Assembly: GCA_024516155.1 (NCBI GenBank)
Contig: JAJJXM010000033.1
Coordinates: 124,001-188,000, forward strand
Source: Pyronema omphalodes
Lineage: Eukaryota > Ascomycota > Pezizomycetes > Pezizales > Pyronemataceae
DNA length: 64,000 nt
Direction: 5' to 3'
Under the pieces are notes generated by a model, which saw only the letters and a program-made list of their open reading frames with translations, was not told the DNA's origin and did no database searches. Position numbers and translations under genes: made by a program. Shown here one piece after another: positions 45,928 through 56,636 of this stretch (positions are counted from its first letter, which is position 1; each line of letters opens with the position of its first letter).

Positions 45928-46550
45928 GAAAAAATTAATTTCCATGCTTCTTACATTCTCTTAGCAAATACTACAAGCTATAAAAACAAAACTACCACCT
46001 CATCACCATAGTTGAGAGGATATATAGATGTCATTGGAAGCGGTGGGGTTGGAACTTGGAAGGTGGATTGAGCCACTAGCATGGGAATTAAATTTGTGGG
46101 TGCTGTTGAGGACTTTCTTGATTCAGCCGCTCAGTCTCTGGCTCAGGACTGCGGTTTGGGTAGGGCTGCGGTGTGGTTGGAGTTGGGGTGTGGTTTAGTT
46201 ACTTTTTTTTTTTTTTTTTTTTTTCTCAATAATTAATAAATTCCAATTCTCGAATCGAGGAAGTAATATAGAACAAAAGAAAACAATAAGATGGCTATAT
46301 GTAATAAACTCGTATTGTATTTGGTATTGCAATTTTCCCGTGGAAACCAGTTTACTTGTTCTGCGTGTAAGTAACAGTAAGTTCAACTCTCAATGTCTGA
46401 GAAAAAATAGCTGTGATTTCTTATAATATATAACGCATAGCATTCATCACTACAGATCTTTTAATACTGACATCCATCCCGTCCCACTGTCCACTCATCC
46501 CATAATTCCCTATGACCCACTACCACCGTATTGCATCTCATAGTCATGAC
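45928..46550. other. P450 3' flank with T tract
   Basis: A 22-nt T run lies at 46203-46224. No gene is supported. Confidence 0.5.
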
Positions 46551-48370
46551 CTAATACCTAGTAAACACAACCTCGACCATATCCGCCGGCGGGGTAACAA
46601 TCGAAGCCTCGAAGCTGGGTATATCAGATTGTCCTGGAGCCTTCTCAACCCATCTGTACCGTTGTAGTAGACGGGATAAAACGTAAGATGTTTCCGTTAG
46701 TGCGAATTGTTCTAGCGAGTTTCATTAGCTTCTACTTTTCTTAAAGACAAAAAATAAAATAAGAAGGAAAGTAAATTCCAGCCATGGCGTGACTCAACTA
46801 GCCCGCGCCGTTACAATTCAAGAGGAATACTCACGTCCGGGACAAATTCTCGGCCCACCAGAAAACGGCATATTCCCCCATCCAATCTCTCTCAACATTT
46901 TCCCGGCATCTTCACGAAGCCAACGATCCGGAGAAAATTCGGCTGCATCATCCCCCCAGATCTCAGGGCGTCTTTGCATCGCGTACATCGAATAGATAAG
47001 TTGTGTTTCTTTGGGTACGAAGAGGGGTGCGTTGCCGTCGGAACCTCCGCCGTAGGGGAGGACTGTGTCGTTGGTTGCGATGCGGTTGGAGAAGGGGACG
47101 GGGGGGAAGAGACGGAGTGCTGGGTTGGTTAGTGGGTGGCTGGAGAGGAGGGGCGGGGGATAAAACTTACTCTCGTGAATAACGGCTTGTAGGTATCGCA
47201 TATCTTTAAGAACTTGCCAAGTAGGCAAAGTAGCGTTCTCTGCAACTCCGATGGTGGAGGCAATTTCCTGTTTAAGTCTCTCCAGCACCTCCGGATTTCT
47301 GGATAAATTCCATAGCACCCAGCTCAACAACGCTGCCGTGGTGTCTCTTCCTGCTAACATGATGTTCAAAACCTGGCTTCTTAAAACAATAGGGTCTGTA
47401 ATGTTATCCGTAAGCGCGTTAAGAAAAACATAACGTCCACCATTGAGCTTCGCTCTTTCCTTTTCCTTAATATCACCAATCGCAAGTCTCTCTTCCAAAG
47501 CTCTATGAACGAATCCATCAACAAATTCCCTAACGAACTTAATAGATTGGCGATATTCCTTAGGACGCCAGAGGTTATGTAAACGACCAAGGTTGAAAGA
47601 CATAGTAACATGATGCATCCCAGCATCAAACCAATGCGCCATACCAGTTTCTGCCAGACCCTCTCTTCGTTGTTTCAAAGAGTTCGCAGTTTCACCAAAC
47701 AAAAACTCCGACGCAAAATCCATAGTCAAATCCGAAAACAGGGGTTTTAAAGCCACCGATCCATCAGCTTTTGTCGTCATTTCAAGAGTGGTGAAAAACT
47801 CCTGCATATGTTCCTCCAAGCTTTCAAAGTCTGCGATCTGGGATTTCGTAAAACTGGGACGAATCATGCTACGGGAATGAGCCCAGGCTTCACCGTCTTG
47901 GGTGAAGATTCCATCGCCGAGAATTGGTAGCATGGGATACCGCGCGGATCCGAAACCCCAGTCTTTGAAGTTGGTTGCGAGGGCGGCTTGGATGTTCCGT
48001 GGGTCACAGGTCATGAAGCCGGGCTTTCCGAAGTCGATGATGGGAACGGTGGTGGCTTGGAAGTCGTGGAATAGCTTCACGGAATACAAAGGAAGTTGGT
48101 TGTTTAGGGCGTATTTCATCATGTTGTAGACACGACGGAGACCGAGGGGGTCCCAGGCCCATGGTGGGGACTGGCAACCGCGGGATCTAGATTTGATGGA
48201 GTTTTGCTGTGGGAGGTTAGCTGCGTGAAGGGCCTCATGAATGGAGGTCAGAGGGAACATACAATGGAAGTGAAGATGGAGGAGAGGATGTAGAAGGCAA
48301 TGAGACCCACGGCTCCGAGCTGGATGGGTGTCATCGCCTTTACTGTGGCGATTATTATTGCGGGATCCAT
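46551..48370 (-). CDS. Cytochrome P450, CYP52-like
   Basis: Four exons, 48370-48263, 48206-47171, 47119-46835 and 46711-46551, coding for 529 residues. Exon 1 lies in a frame different from the long open one and supplies MDPAIIIATVKAMTPIQLGA plus a membrane anchor. The I-helix AGRDTT is at 321-326 and ExxR is ETLR at 381-384. ETLR appears only when the 51-bp intron 47170-47120 is removed; that intron has no stop and a length divisible by three. FSPDRW follows. The heme loop FSGGPRICPG is at 467-476 with Cys474, split by an intron so that it continues QQFALTETSYVLSRLLQRY. CYP52 enzymes hydroxylate alkanes and fatty acids at the omega end in the ER and need cytochrome P450 reductase. The subfamily cannot be settled by eye; CYP539/655-type relatives are possible. 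Confidence 0.9.
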
Positions 48371-50754
48371 TGTTGTAGTTCACTGCGACCTTCGCTGGTG
48401 GAACAAGAAAACAATCAAAAAATAAGAGAGGATATGATTGTGACTATATACCCATACCAAGATCTTACATGGTGGTGTAAGATGTACGTTCTAGGTTCAG
48501 TTTCTAGGGTTCCTACGTTCTGGGTTATGGGATGGGATGGGTTAACACATCATGGGATATTTTGATCTTCAGGCCTTTTTCGGCCTTATGCGGGCCATTT
48601 TCTCCGTCGATAGTGGCATAAGTGGCGGATAGATAGACAGTCCGATTGGGCGATTTTCGTTCAGCAAGCACATCACTGGTCCACTATTTCAAGAGCGGTA
48701 TAGATCCACATAGCTGCTCTAGTTAGTACACCATATGGAAGCTGTTCAACGTTCGGAGGGCAGCCGACCACGGAGTTGCCGAAGCGCGCCTCAGTGATGC
48801 GTGATGCTCTCTCCGCGCCTTCGTTCTTGATATGATCAGCTACGGATATAGGGACTACAAAACAGCGTAAGATACCCCACTCCCGGTCAACAAGGAGAGG
48901 AATCAGAGGAATCAGGAAAATCGTGCCCGGGGAATCCATGGAATAAGCCGTTTCAGAGTGATATGTATACATATTGGCTTTGCTCGTGCTGCCGCGGAAT
49001 GCGGGGAGATTTCGTGAGATGAGGCCTTCCATGGTATGACTTGGCAGCACTGGACTGTAAATGGCTAGACTTCAGGGTAAGGGGTCGCTTAAAATGGAGC
49101 AACTCAAAAGCCGGCTGTTCTAGTCGGGCAATCATTGTAGCCCGATAACTAATTAAGTGTCGAATCGAACGTTCGAGGGAACCCGCAATGCGCATCGTGT
49201 ATGGTACAAAGATCTACATACCATGCGTTACCTTGACTAAAATGGACTACTGACCGGAATTTTTAATCCCCATGTTAATCTTGGTACATGCGTTGCAGCA
49301 CTGAAACTCATCTCATTGGAGACTTCTGAGCCGGAGATATGGCGACACCATAATACGTTTTGGTTCAGGTTACTGACTGCGTCGGATTACCTAGGCTGCT
49401 GTAGGTTATTCGCGAAGTTTAACCACGAGGGCGCCAGTATGAAAGTCTTGAACGTTTAAACCCCATTCAAGAATTCATCCCAAGTTCCGTCTGGCTGATT
49501 CTTGATGCCTTTCTGCTTCCCAGCCAAGAAGTCGTAAATTATAACTTTTGATGAGTCGGCGTATAGTATACACCGTGATTAAAGTCCACTACATTAAACT
49601 CATCTCATCGCTTTCCATATCTATCACTATAATCTACCTTCTCATGCTCTCCTCAAATTTCTCTTCGGAACTTCCCGCATGTCCTCGGAATTCCATGAGG
49701 TCTATGCTATGTCTTGGAACTTCTGGAATAACCCTCGGTTCACAAGTGAATTAGGGCTTAGGTTCTGCACTTCCACACACATTGCACTTCTTTGCGCCTG
49801 ATCCTCGGTACCCATGAAACATGTATTTCTCATCTTTCTGGTTTCCGCACAACCTTCACTAAAGATTTCTAAGACATGCAGCACGTCATCTGTTCAATAT
49901 CAAGAACATGTATACATGGCCATAAAGGAATAATGGTGTAATGCGTATTTATGACGGAAGCATTCGGGTTTGTAAGAATGTTTGAGTTTTCGTTTACACT
50001 GGAATTGGCAGCGAGTAAATTTGGGGAGTATCAAATTAGCCCAAGAATACTGTCTACACGCAAAGAAATACGCCGGGGATTTTAATGGATGTCGTCAGTA
50101 AGCATCAGCGCCAGTATTAGGATGTTATTCACCAACAGGCAGTAGTGGTATGTCAGACGGACGCGTTAAGGTCTGGCCTATAAGATGATGGAACTTGGTC
50201 TGAACTAGGGATCTTTGTATTGGTTGAGAAGTGACCGCAGAAATATTTGAGCATGTCCATGAAAATATGTATTACTTCACCGGAAATACTAAGTAAGTGT
50301 CTAACTTCCAATTAGTGATATCTCTATATCTATTAGTGGAGTTGCTATCAGCAGCCTCCGGAGCTTGTTCCAACTGGCCGCACTGATTTTGATGCAGGAT
50401 TAAAAGTGGCTCTGGGATTGCTTAAGGGTTATGGAGTATGAAGATAAGACGCTGCTGCCGGTTGCGTGGGGGTAATAGAGTACGTCATATGTCTAGGGCA
50501 TTGCAACGATGTGTCCATTATCCTCGACGGCAGGATGAAGCATCAAGCAGCACTCATTTTTCATACCGCTTCTCTCTTTTCTTCGGATATATGATCACTA
50601 ATACCATCTACCATCTACAATTTAAAAATTATCGTATTTAAACTATAACAGCAAGTGCTTCTTCTATATATATACTAGTCCATAAAACGATATTTATTCT
50701 CGTAGTATATCATAACCACAGTTTCCGTGAATCACCAGATCACCAGTGTCTACA
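48371..50754. other. P450 promoter and gene-poor spacer
   Basis: The first few hundred bases should be the P450 promoter. A minus-strand frame at 48673-49050 (125 codons) is the longest here and is fairly protein-like in composition, but I recognise no domain; it may be a gene remnant like the dehydrogenase pieces further on. Nothing else is supported. Confidence 0.4.
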
Positions 50755-50960
50755 CGCCCGTATGGGCGCTCGCTGTAGCTGCTCCAGCGCTTCAACGTAT
50801 TTCAGCGTCCCGCACACTTTAATTCCGTTGCCCCTTCAGAAGCGAGGAATACCGCGAAGTTCTTCAACTCATCAACTTTTCAGAGACGACCCAAAGGTGT
50901 GCGTTCGTTCCACATGACTTTTTGAGCATCAAAAGCGTGATGGCATTATTTAGACCCTGT
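50755..50960 (-). pseudogene. Short-chain dehydrogenase 3'-end relic, copy B
   Basis: Read on the minus strand, 50950-50838 gives DAQKVMWNERTPLGRL, then a stop codon, then VDELKNFAVFLAS. This is the C-terminal part of a classical SDR, the segment before the usual MTG..(L/V)..DGG end. The stop in the middle and the missing rest of the domain show that it is not functional. It is a decayed copy of the unit at 50996-51262, with which it also shares the GCTCCAGCGCTT block on its left. Confidence 0.7.
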
Positions 50961-50995
50961 GAAAGAACCACGGTTTTGGTTAATCCCCAGCATTC

Positions 50996-51262
50996 AACAC
51001 GCTCCTCACTGTAACTGCTCCAGCGCTTGTTCGTTGTCCACCGTATCTTCCTAACCGGCTTCCAGGAAAACTTTAGATCCTTTCCCCGGAATATGGCTTG
51101 AGACTCTTTGGTCTAACTGTGGTTGTAAAGATAGTCGTTTGGAGGCCAGGAATACTGCGAGGTTGTTCAACTCATCAATGTTGCCGAAGCGACCAATCGG
51201 AGTTCGTTCGTTCCACATCACCTTCTGTGCGTCAAGAGCGTAGTGTCATCATTTAGACTCTA
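50996..51262 (-). pseudogene. Short-chain dehydrogenase 3'-end relic, copy A
   Basis: On the minus strand, 51240-51141 reads ALDAQKVMWNERTPIGRFG then NIDELNNLAVFLAS, an uninterrupted stretch of SDR sequence close to fungal members with the (R)TPLGR.G...EL motif. The catalytic Ser-Tyr-Lys part and the Rossmann fold are absent upstream, and the expected C-terminal DGG motif does not follow, so this is a fragment. Both copies begin at the same point (TCTAAAT.ATG.CA), so the truncation came before the duplication. Confidence 0.7.
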
Positions 51263-53158
51263 CTAGATGGTAAGTGTGTGATTCTGTGATTACTCAATGG
51301 AGTACAGGATAGGGGGAAGGGGTAATTACATACCGAAAGCTCAACGGCATAGAGAAAGTTGATTTATCATGTCATTATCATTCATACCGACAAGGATATC
51401 ACCAGATCATATCTATTCTATTGATTCCATGTAAAGCAGCGTTGAATTTCCCTAGCAGCGTCGAATTCTCCTTGGAACTGCTTGAGACTGTGGTCCTCAA
51501 ACTTCAGCCAGCCTTTTTCCGCATGGTTCATATCGGGTTGAAAGTCATTCGCGGCGTTGTTTGCGGTCTTGTTGGCTAAGTAAAACAGACGGACAGAGCG
51601 TTTTGGTGCTTGACACCACCTTTATTTAGATATATGAGAAGACTTCTGTCGACACTGGCTGGTGGTAGATAGCAGATACATTCTGAAGCCAACTGTATGA
51701 TAGATAACCGTTAGCGGGACGCGAAGAAAACTCAATGGTGATTATGAGATACATACCTTCGTGTCTGATGACATTATCCGTAATGGATTGAATGAAAAAG
51801 ATACCGACTTGCAAAGTTGCATAAGTTGAGTTGATGTCAAGATAAATAAAACGTCACGGCTGTGGGTGGTGTAGAAGTTCAGACGCGTGTGTCGAGAGGA
51901 TGGTGAATTAAGAACAAGGCATGGAATGGCTGCTATGGATATTTATACTCCAGATTGTCTCGGCAAAGGTTAGACCTTGTGCCGCTGGAAGAGCTGCCAT
52001 AACAGACGGATGCACCCGCAATCACTCATGCTTCAGAATCATGTGATTTAGCATGCGCAGTGCACACACGGGATTGTCTTTAGTATTTGGGCTGTGTTAA
52101 GCTTTTAAGATGGGTTTGTACCAAATGATCCGGAAGACACCACCCTGCCTGGCAAATCAGCAAGCTCCATGACCTCAGTACCGGTTGGGTTCGCTAAGGA
52201 CTCAACGATGTCATCATGTTAACTCTACGCACGTCCATTCTTTAGAATTTGCATTGCCCATGAAATCAACGAGGATTTTAGAAAGTGTAAGGACAGAGAA
52301 GTTTGAATTTTCATTTACGGTTAAATTATTTCATACTGTGGATATTTTTGATTAAGTGGGTTTGCTTCTTCTTATTTCTATTCTTTCATAGGCGAATTGT
52401 CCCGATAGCTGTACGATCAGACTATGTACCAGTAAAAATAACTTATGCAGTTGTCATGTGATGGAGGAAAAAAACGAGCGGTTTGCAACGGCGGGATGTA
52501 TTGTGGTCAAGCTGAACACCGCGCAGACAGTGAGCGAGTGATCGCATTGGATGGAACTCGGCCGTGGGATAATCGTGACGCACCTCTCCAGGCAAAATGA
52601 CTATCAAACCCCGAAAATTGTATGGGTAAAAGGAGGAAACTGACTAAATTGCACCGTCGGGTCTGGCGTCCGGGGATTTCAAGTACTTTCCCTCACAAGG
52701 TCACGGGTATTTCAGTGCTAAATATTCAAGTCTCAAGTGATCCTCCCATGCCCCAAGGCACTTTCTCATCTCTTCAGCGCCGTTTGACTATGTGTATGGT
52801 GCTTTTGATAATGTTCTTTTATCTCTAGTTGATCTATTCCTTGCCAACATCCAATTGTATCTCGTTCCATCATCGCTACACATCAAATTATCCATCTTCT
52901 CTCAAAAGTTAAAACATATCGCATCAGAAACAGCATTGATATCCCCAGAAAAAAGCTAGCACAATATGCACTGATTTGCATAAATCTCAATCACAAACGA
53001 CAACAAAACATTTAAAAAAACAAATCATACCACTTAACCAAGAACGCCTGCATACAACAACAAACCGCTGTTGATAGGGAAAGAAGGAAGCTTCGGGATA
53101 TGATGGGGTATAGAAGGGGGCTAAACAGAAGGTTACAGAATTATAAGGCTTAGGTCGT
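51263..53158. other. Gene-poor spacer
   Basis: No complete gene. On the minus strand 51590-51430 reads through as protein-like sequence (LANKTANNAANDFQPD...) without stops over about 55 codons; I do not recognise it and it may be another remnant. The last 150 bp are the 3' flank of Arp1. Confidence 0.4.
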
Positions 53159-54460
53159 TTAAGTGAATTTCGTGTGAATAATGTCGGGGTTCTCATGCCA
53201 GTCGTCAATGGTTACCCACATCTTTCGGAATGTGCTCAATCCGGCAAGAATTGAGCCTCCAATCCATGTACTGTATTTTCGCTCTGGAGGTGCAAAAATC
53301 TTGATCTTCATGTCCTTAACGGCTAATCGTCGGACTTCACTGAGAAGTCTGTCCCCGAAACCTTTGGTAAGAGTTGATCCACCAGACATGACGATGTTAC
53401 CGAATAATGATTTTCTTAAGTCCATATCCGTTCGGTTGATAGCATCAACGACAATCTGGTGTACTCCGGGGTACTCAAGTCCGATGATTTCAGGGTCAAA
53501 TAGGATCTCAGGTGCTCTGAATCTCTCGGTACCAAGCTGTTTTATTTAAGTCAGCATATACATCAGCCACATTGGTGTTCCTGACCTTTAGCAAGTTACC
53601 GTCAGGCAACTTATACTCCTCCGTCTTGGTACTTCCACCGCTGGCCCACTCCTTCTCCTCTTTCTTAGGGTCCAAAGCAACGTAACAACACTTCTCCTTA
53701 ATAAGCCGAACAACCTCCTTCTCAGCTGAGGTGTGGAAAATGGCTCCTGACTTCCTTAGTAGCGTCTGAAGGTGCTCTGTGACATCTCTTCCGGCGACGT
53801 CGATTCTGCGAATGGCGGAGGGCATAGCAAATCCTTCGTAGACAGGAACCGCATGGGAAACACCGTCACCAGTGTCGAGGACAATACCGGTGGTTCGTCC
53901 GGAAGCGTATCTGACCGATAGATTAGCAGCCACTCATAGCGCAAATTCCGGGCGCACGAACAGGGCCAAAACCGCCTGAATAGACATATACAAAGCTGGA
54001 ACATTGAAAGTTTCGAAAAAGATTTGCGCGGCAGTGTCTCGATTCGTACGGGGGTTAAGCGGAGCTTCTGTTAAAAGCACTGGGTGCTATTTCCTTGTTC
54101 AGCTGTAATTCCAAAAAGACCTCCGGAGCTTCAACGGAGCTTACTCACATCCTCTGATAATGTCTTCAGTTCCTCTACATAAATATGCTGCCATATTCTT
54201 TCCATATCATCCCAATCCGTGATAATTCCGTGCTCCAATGGGTATTTAATCTTCAATAATCCCCGCAAGTCCTGTGCCCGCTGTCCAATAAACACGTCGC
54301 CTTCCAAAGCACCAGCCAAAACTCGAGTATGCTTGGGTCTTCCGACGAATGACGAGAAAAAGGTCTTAGGAAGATCCTCTCCGGCGAATCCAGCTTTAAT
54401 AGTACCAGAACCATTGTCGATAACAACCGGTTGGTTGAGGAGCGAGTCGGGGCCGGTCAT
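53159..54460 (-). CDS. ARP1: Actin-related protein Arp1 (centractin)
   Basis: Four exons, 54460-54149, 54086-53962, 53910-53586 and 53536-53159, coding for 379 residues, the normal Arp1 length. Exon 1 begins [20 protein letters not shown], with the nucleotide-binding loop, then FVGRPKH and [11 protein letters not shown]. The later blocks [31 protein letters not shown], the second phosphate loop, and [18 protein letters not shown] are all present. It ends [13 protein letters not shown] rather than the KCF of actin, and actin-specific residues are replaced, which points to Arp1. Arp1 forms the short filament of dynactin, which links dynein to cargo; the gene in Neurospora is ro-4. Intron 2 is 51 bp with donor GTTCGT, the only one that keeps LYASGRTTG in frame. 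It is divergent from dihydroorotase, with 296 bp between starts. Confidence 0.95.
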
Positions 54461-54756
54461 GGTGAAGCCGTTATTCGATCACGACGCGTAAAAAGTTCGT
54501 AAAGCTTCCGTTAAATAGTAAGACGCGTGGATGATGTAAATCGGCGTTAAAAAGCCCAAGATGAGGGGTGCTGAAATGCTGTTGTGTCGCGATACAGGGG
54601 CAGTCTTACCTAACCTTGTGTTGCAGCTGTCGAGGGAAGCATAAAGTTACCCGGCGGGGCCGTAGGCGAAAGCTACACCTAACCCTGCCCCGCCATCAAA
54701 ATTCACCTTCCCGCTCCCCACATCCCCGCATTACACCACGATATTCTAGACTCAAA

Positions 54757-55923
54757 ATGGCCAGCATCACTCTTCCCGCCGCAGCAGACTTTCACGTTCA
54801 CCTTCGCGATGGCTCCATGATGGAGACCGTTGTCCCCACCATCCGCCAGGGTGGTGCGTCTCTTGCATATGTCATGGTGAATACGCCTCTCTTTTTCGAA
54901 CTTCATAAAACATGAACTGTAAGTGATCTCCTTAATTTTTCATATTCATAGCTAATTTGTAGTAGGATAACTAACACCGCGCAGCCTAACCTCGTTCCTG
55001 CCATCACCACCGTCGAGCAGGCATTGGAGTACCACTCCAAGCTCCAGGCCCTCGAGCCCTCAGTCGCCTTTCTCATGACTCTCTACCTCTCTCCTGAGAT
55101 CACCCCCGATGTTATCCGCGCTGCTGCCGCTACCGGAAAGATCGCCGGAGTCAAGTCTTACCCCAAGGGATTGACAACCAACTCTGAGGGAGGAGTTGTT
55201 GACTATGCCGCCTTCTACCCCGTCTTCGCCGCTATGGAGGAGTGCGACATGGTCCTCAATATCCATGGAGAGTCACCCTCTTCTGAGACTACCACCATCT
55301 TGAACGCTGAGGAGACCTTCCTTCCTACCCTCAAGGCTCTCCACGAGCGTTTCCCCAACCTTCGCATTGTATTGGAGCACTGCACCACCGCCGCCGCCGT
55401 CGAGGCTGTCAAGGCTTGTGGACCCAACGTTGCCGCCACCATCACTGCCCACCACCTTTACCTCACCATTGACCAGTGGGCTGACAACCCTCACTGCTTC
55501 TGCAAGCCCGTTGCCAAGCTCCCTTCCGACAGAGCTGCCCTTCTCGAGGCTGCCACCTCTGGAAACCCTAAGTTCTTCTTGGGAACTGACTCTGCTCCGC
55601 ACCCCAGAAGCGCCAAGGTTGGTACTGCCACCGGCAAGACCGCTGCCGGTGTCTTCACCCAGCCCTACGCTGTTCAGTACGTTGCTTCTGCCTTCGACCG
55701 CATGGGAAAGCTCGACAAGCTCCGTGCTTTCATCTGTGACTTCGGCCGTGACTTCTACAAGACTGTTGAGAAGGGCTGGGAGACCGCTGAGGATATCAAG
55801 AAGGATGCCATCGTCGTGGAGAAGGAGCCCGGTCAGGTTGTTGTTGCCGAGATCGGACAGGGTGAGGGAGCCGTCGTTCCTTTCATGGCCGGTGAGAAGT
55901 TGTGGAGCGTTAGGTGGTTGTAA
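54757..55923 (+). CDS. URA4: Dihydroorotase (class II, PyrC/Ura4 type)
   Basis: Two exons, 54757-54876 and 54985-55923, coding for 352 residues. It catalyses the third step of pyrimidine synthesis, the reversible ring closure of N-carbamoyl-aspartate to dihydroorotate. Metal ligands are all visible: His13 and His15 in FHVHLRDG, Lys97 (carboxylated in the family) in AGVKSYPKG, His134 in LNIHGE, His172 in VLEHCTT, and the catalytic Asp242 in GTDSAPH. Splicing joins ASLAYVM to PNLVPAITTVEQ as in homologues; the 108-bp intron has a GTGAAT donor and ATAACTAACACC branch. A monofunctional class II enzyme fits ascomycetes, where CAD lacks an active dihydroorotase. Codons are strongly biased (GAG, GTC, CTC, AAG), in keeping with high expression. 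Confidence 0.97.
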
Positions 55924-56012
55924 TCTCGTTTTTTCGAAGCAAAAAATCTCCTTGTAATATAGCAAAAAGACTTCGTATTTCTGTTCCATGATATCGTACA
56001 CCTTCTGGCTGC

Positions 56013-56636
56013 TCAGTTCCCTATAACTCGTTCTTTCACTCCATCAACTCCCACCTCCCAGACTGCTTTAATACTCGTCACGTCTTTCTTCTTGCCTTCA
56101 ACCTTCTTCCCTTGATCAAGCCGTCTCACATACCCCATGAACAACACCACCTCCGCCACTCCCACTAATATGGCGGCTCCAAACGCAACTGCCAATCGTT
56201 CCGGCACATCCCAGCCCCCTGCAACCTTCCACACAGCTGCTGCCGTAGCAAACACCGACAACATGACATTAAAGATAACTGCAATTTGGCTTTGAACCTC
56301 CTTCCAAGTCATCTCATCCTCAACTACCTCTTCTGCTTCCGCGGTTAAACTGCGGTATTCCCGCTCTTCCATTTCTTTCCGTAAACGCTTCATAAGCGCT
56401 ATATATTCAGGACTCTTCGGAGGAGGAGGGGGGGGAGGTGGGATGTAGACGCTGCTGCCGCGGAGGAGTCTGGCGTAGCTGTAGTCGGAAGATTGGGGAA
56501 GAAGCGATTGTGAGATCAGACGGAGGTCAGTGTGGGTAATACATTCTTCGACGGAGAGCGGTGATTCGACTGAGGGAAGGGCATTGTATGCGGCGACAGC
56601 GGAGCGGATATAGGGTGTTGTCGTAAGGAGGACCAT
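56013..56636 (-). CDS. VMA12: V-ATPase assembly factor Vma12 (ER)
   Basis: An intronless frame of 207 codons. The N-terminal half is soluble: a short helical part, a polyproline stretch (PPPPPPPP), and the conserved SPEYIALMKRLRKEMEEREYRSL segment of the family. Two transmembrane helices follow, about 118-140 (VIFNVMLSVFATAAAVW) and 150-170 (LAVAFGAAILVGVAEVVLFMGYV), then a basic cytosolic tail with KKVEGKKKD. Vma12 (human TMEM199) forms, with Vma22, the ER complex that helps assemble the V0 sector of the vacuolar ATPase. Its stop lies 90 bp from that of the convergent dihydroorotase gene. Confidence 0.88.
   Translation of the reverse strand: MVLLTTTPYIRSAVAAYNALPSVESPLSVEECITHTDLRLISQSLLPQSSDYSYARLLRGSSVYIPPPPPPPPKSPEYIALMKRLRKEMEEREYRSLTAEAEEVVEDEMTWKEVQSQIAVIFNVMLSVFATAAAVWKVAGGWDVPERLAVAFGAAILVGVAEVVLFMGYVRRLDQGKKVEGKKKDVTSIKAVWEVGVDGVKERVIGN

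Noticed and set aside
55273..56001. 242-codon minus-strand frame
   Set aside because: It is antisense to dihydroorotase and has the same artefactual composition.
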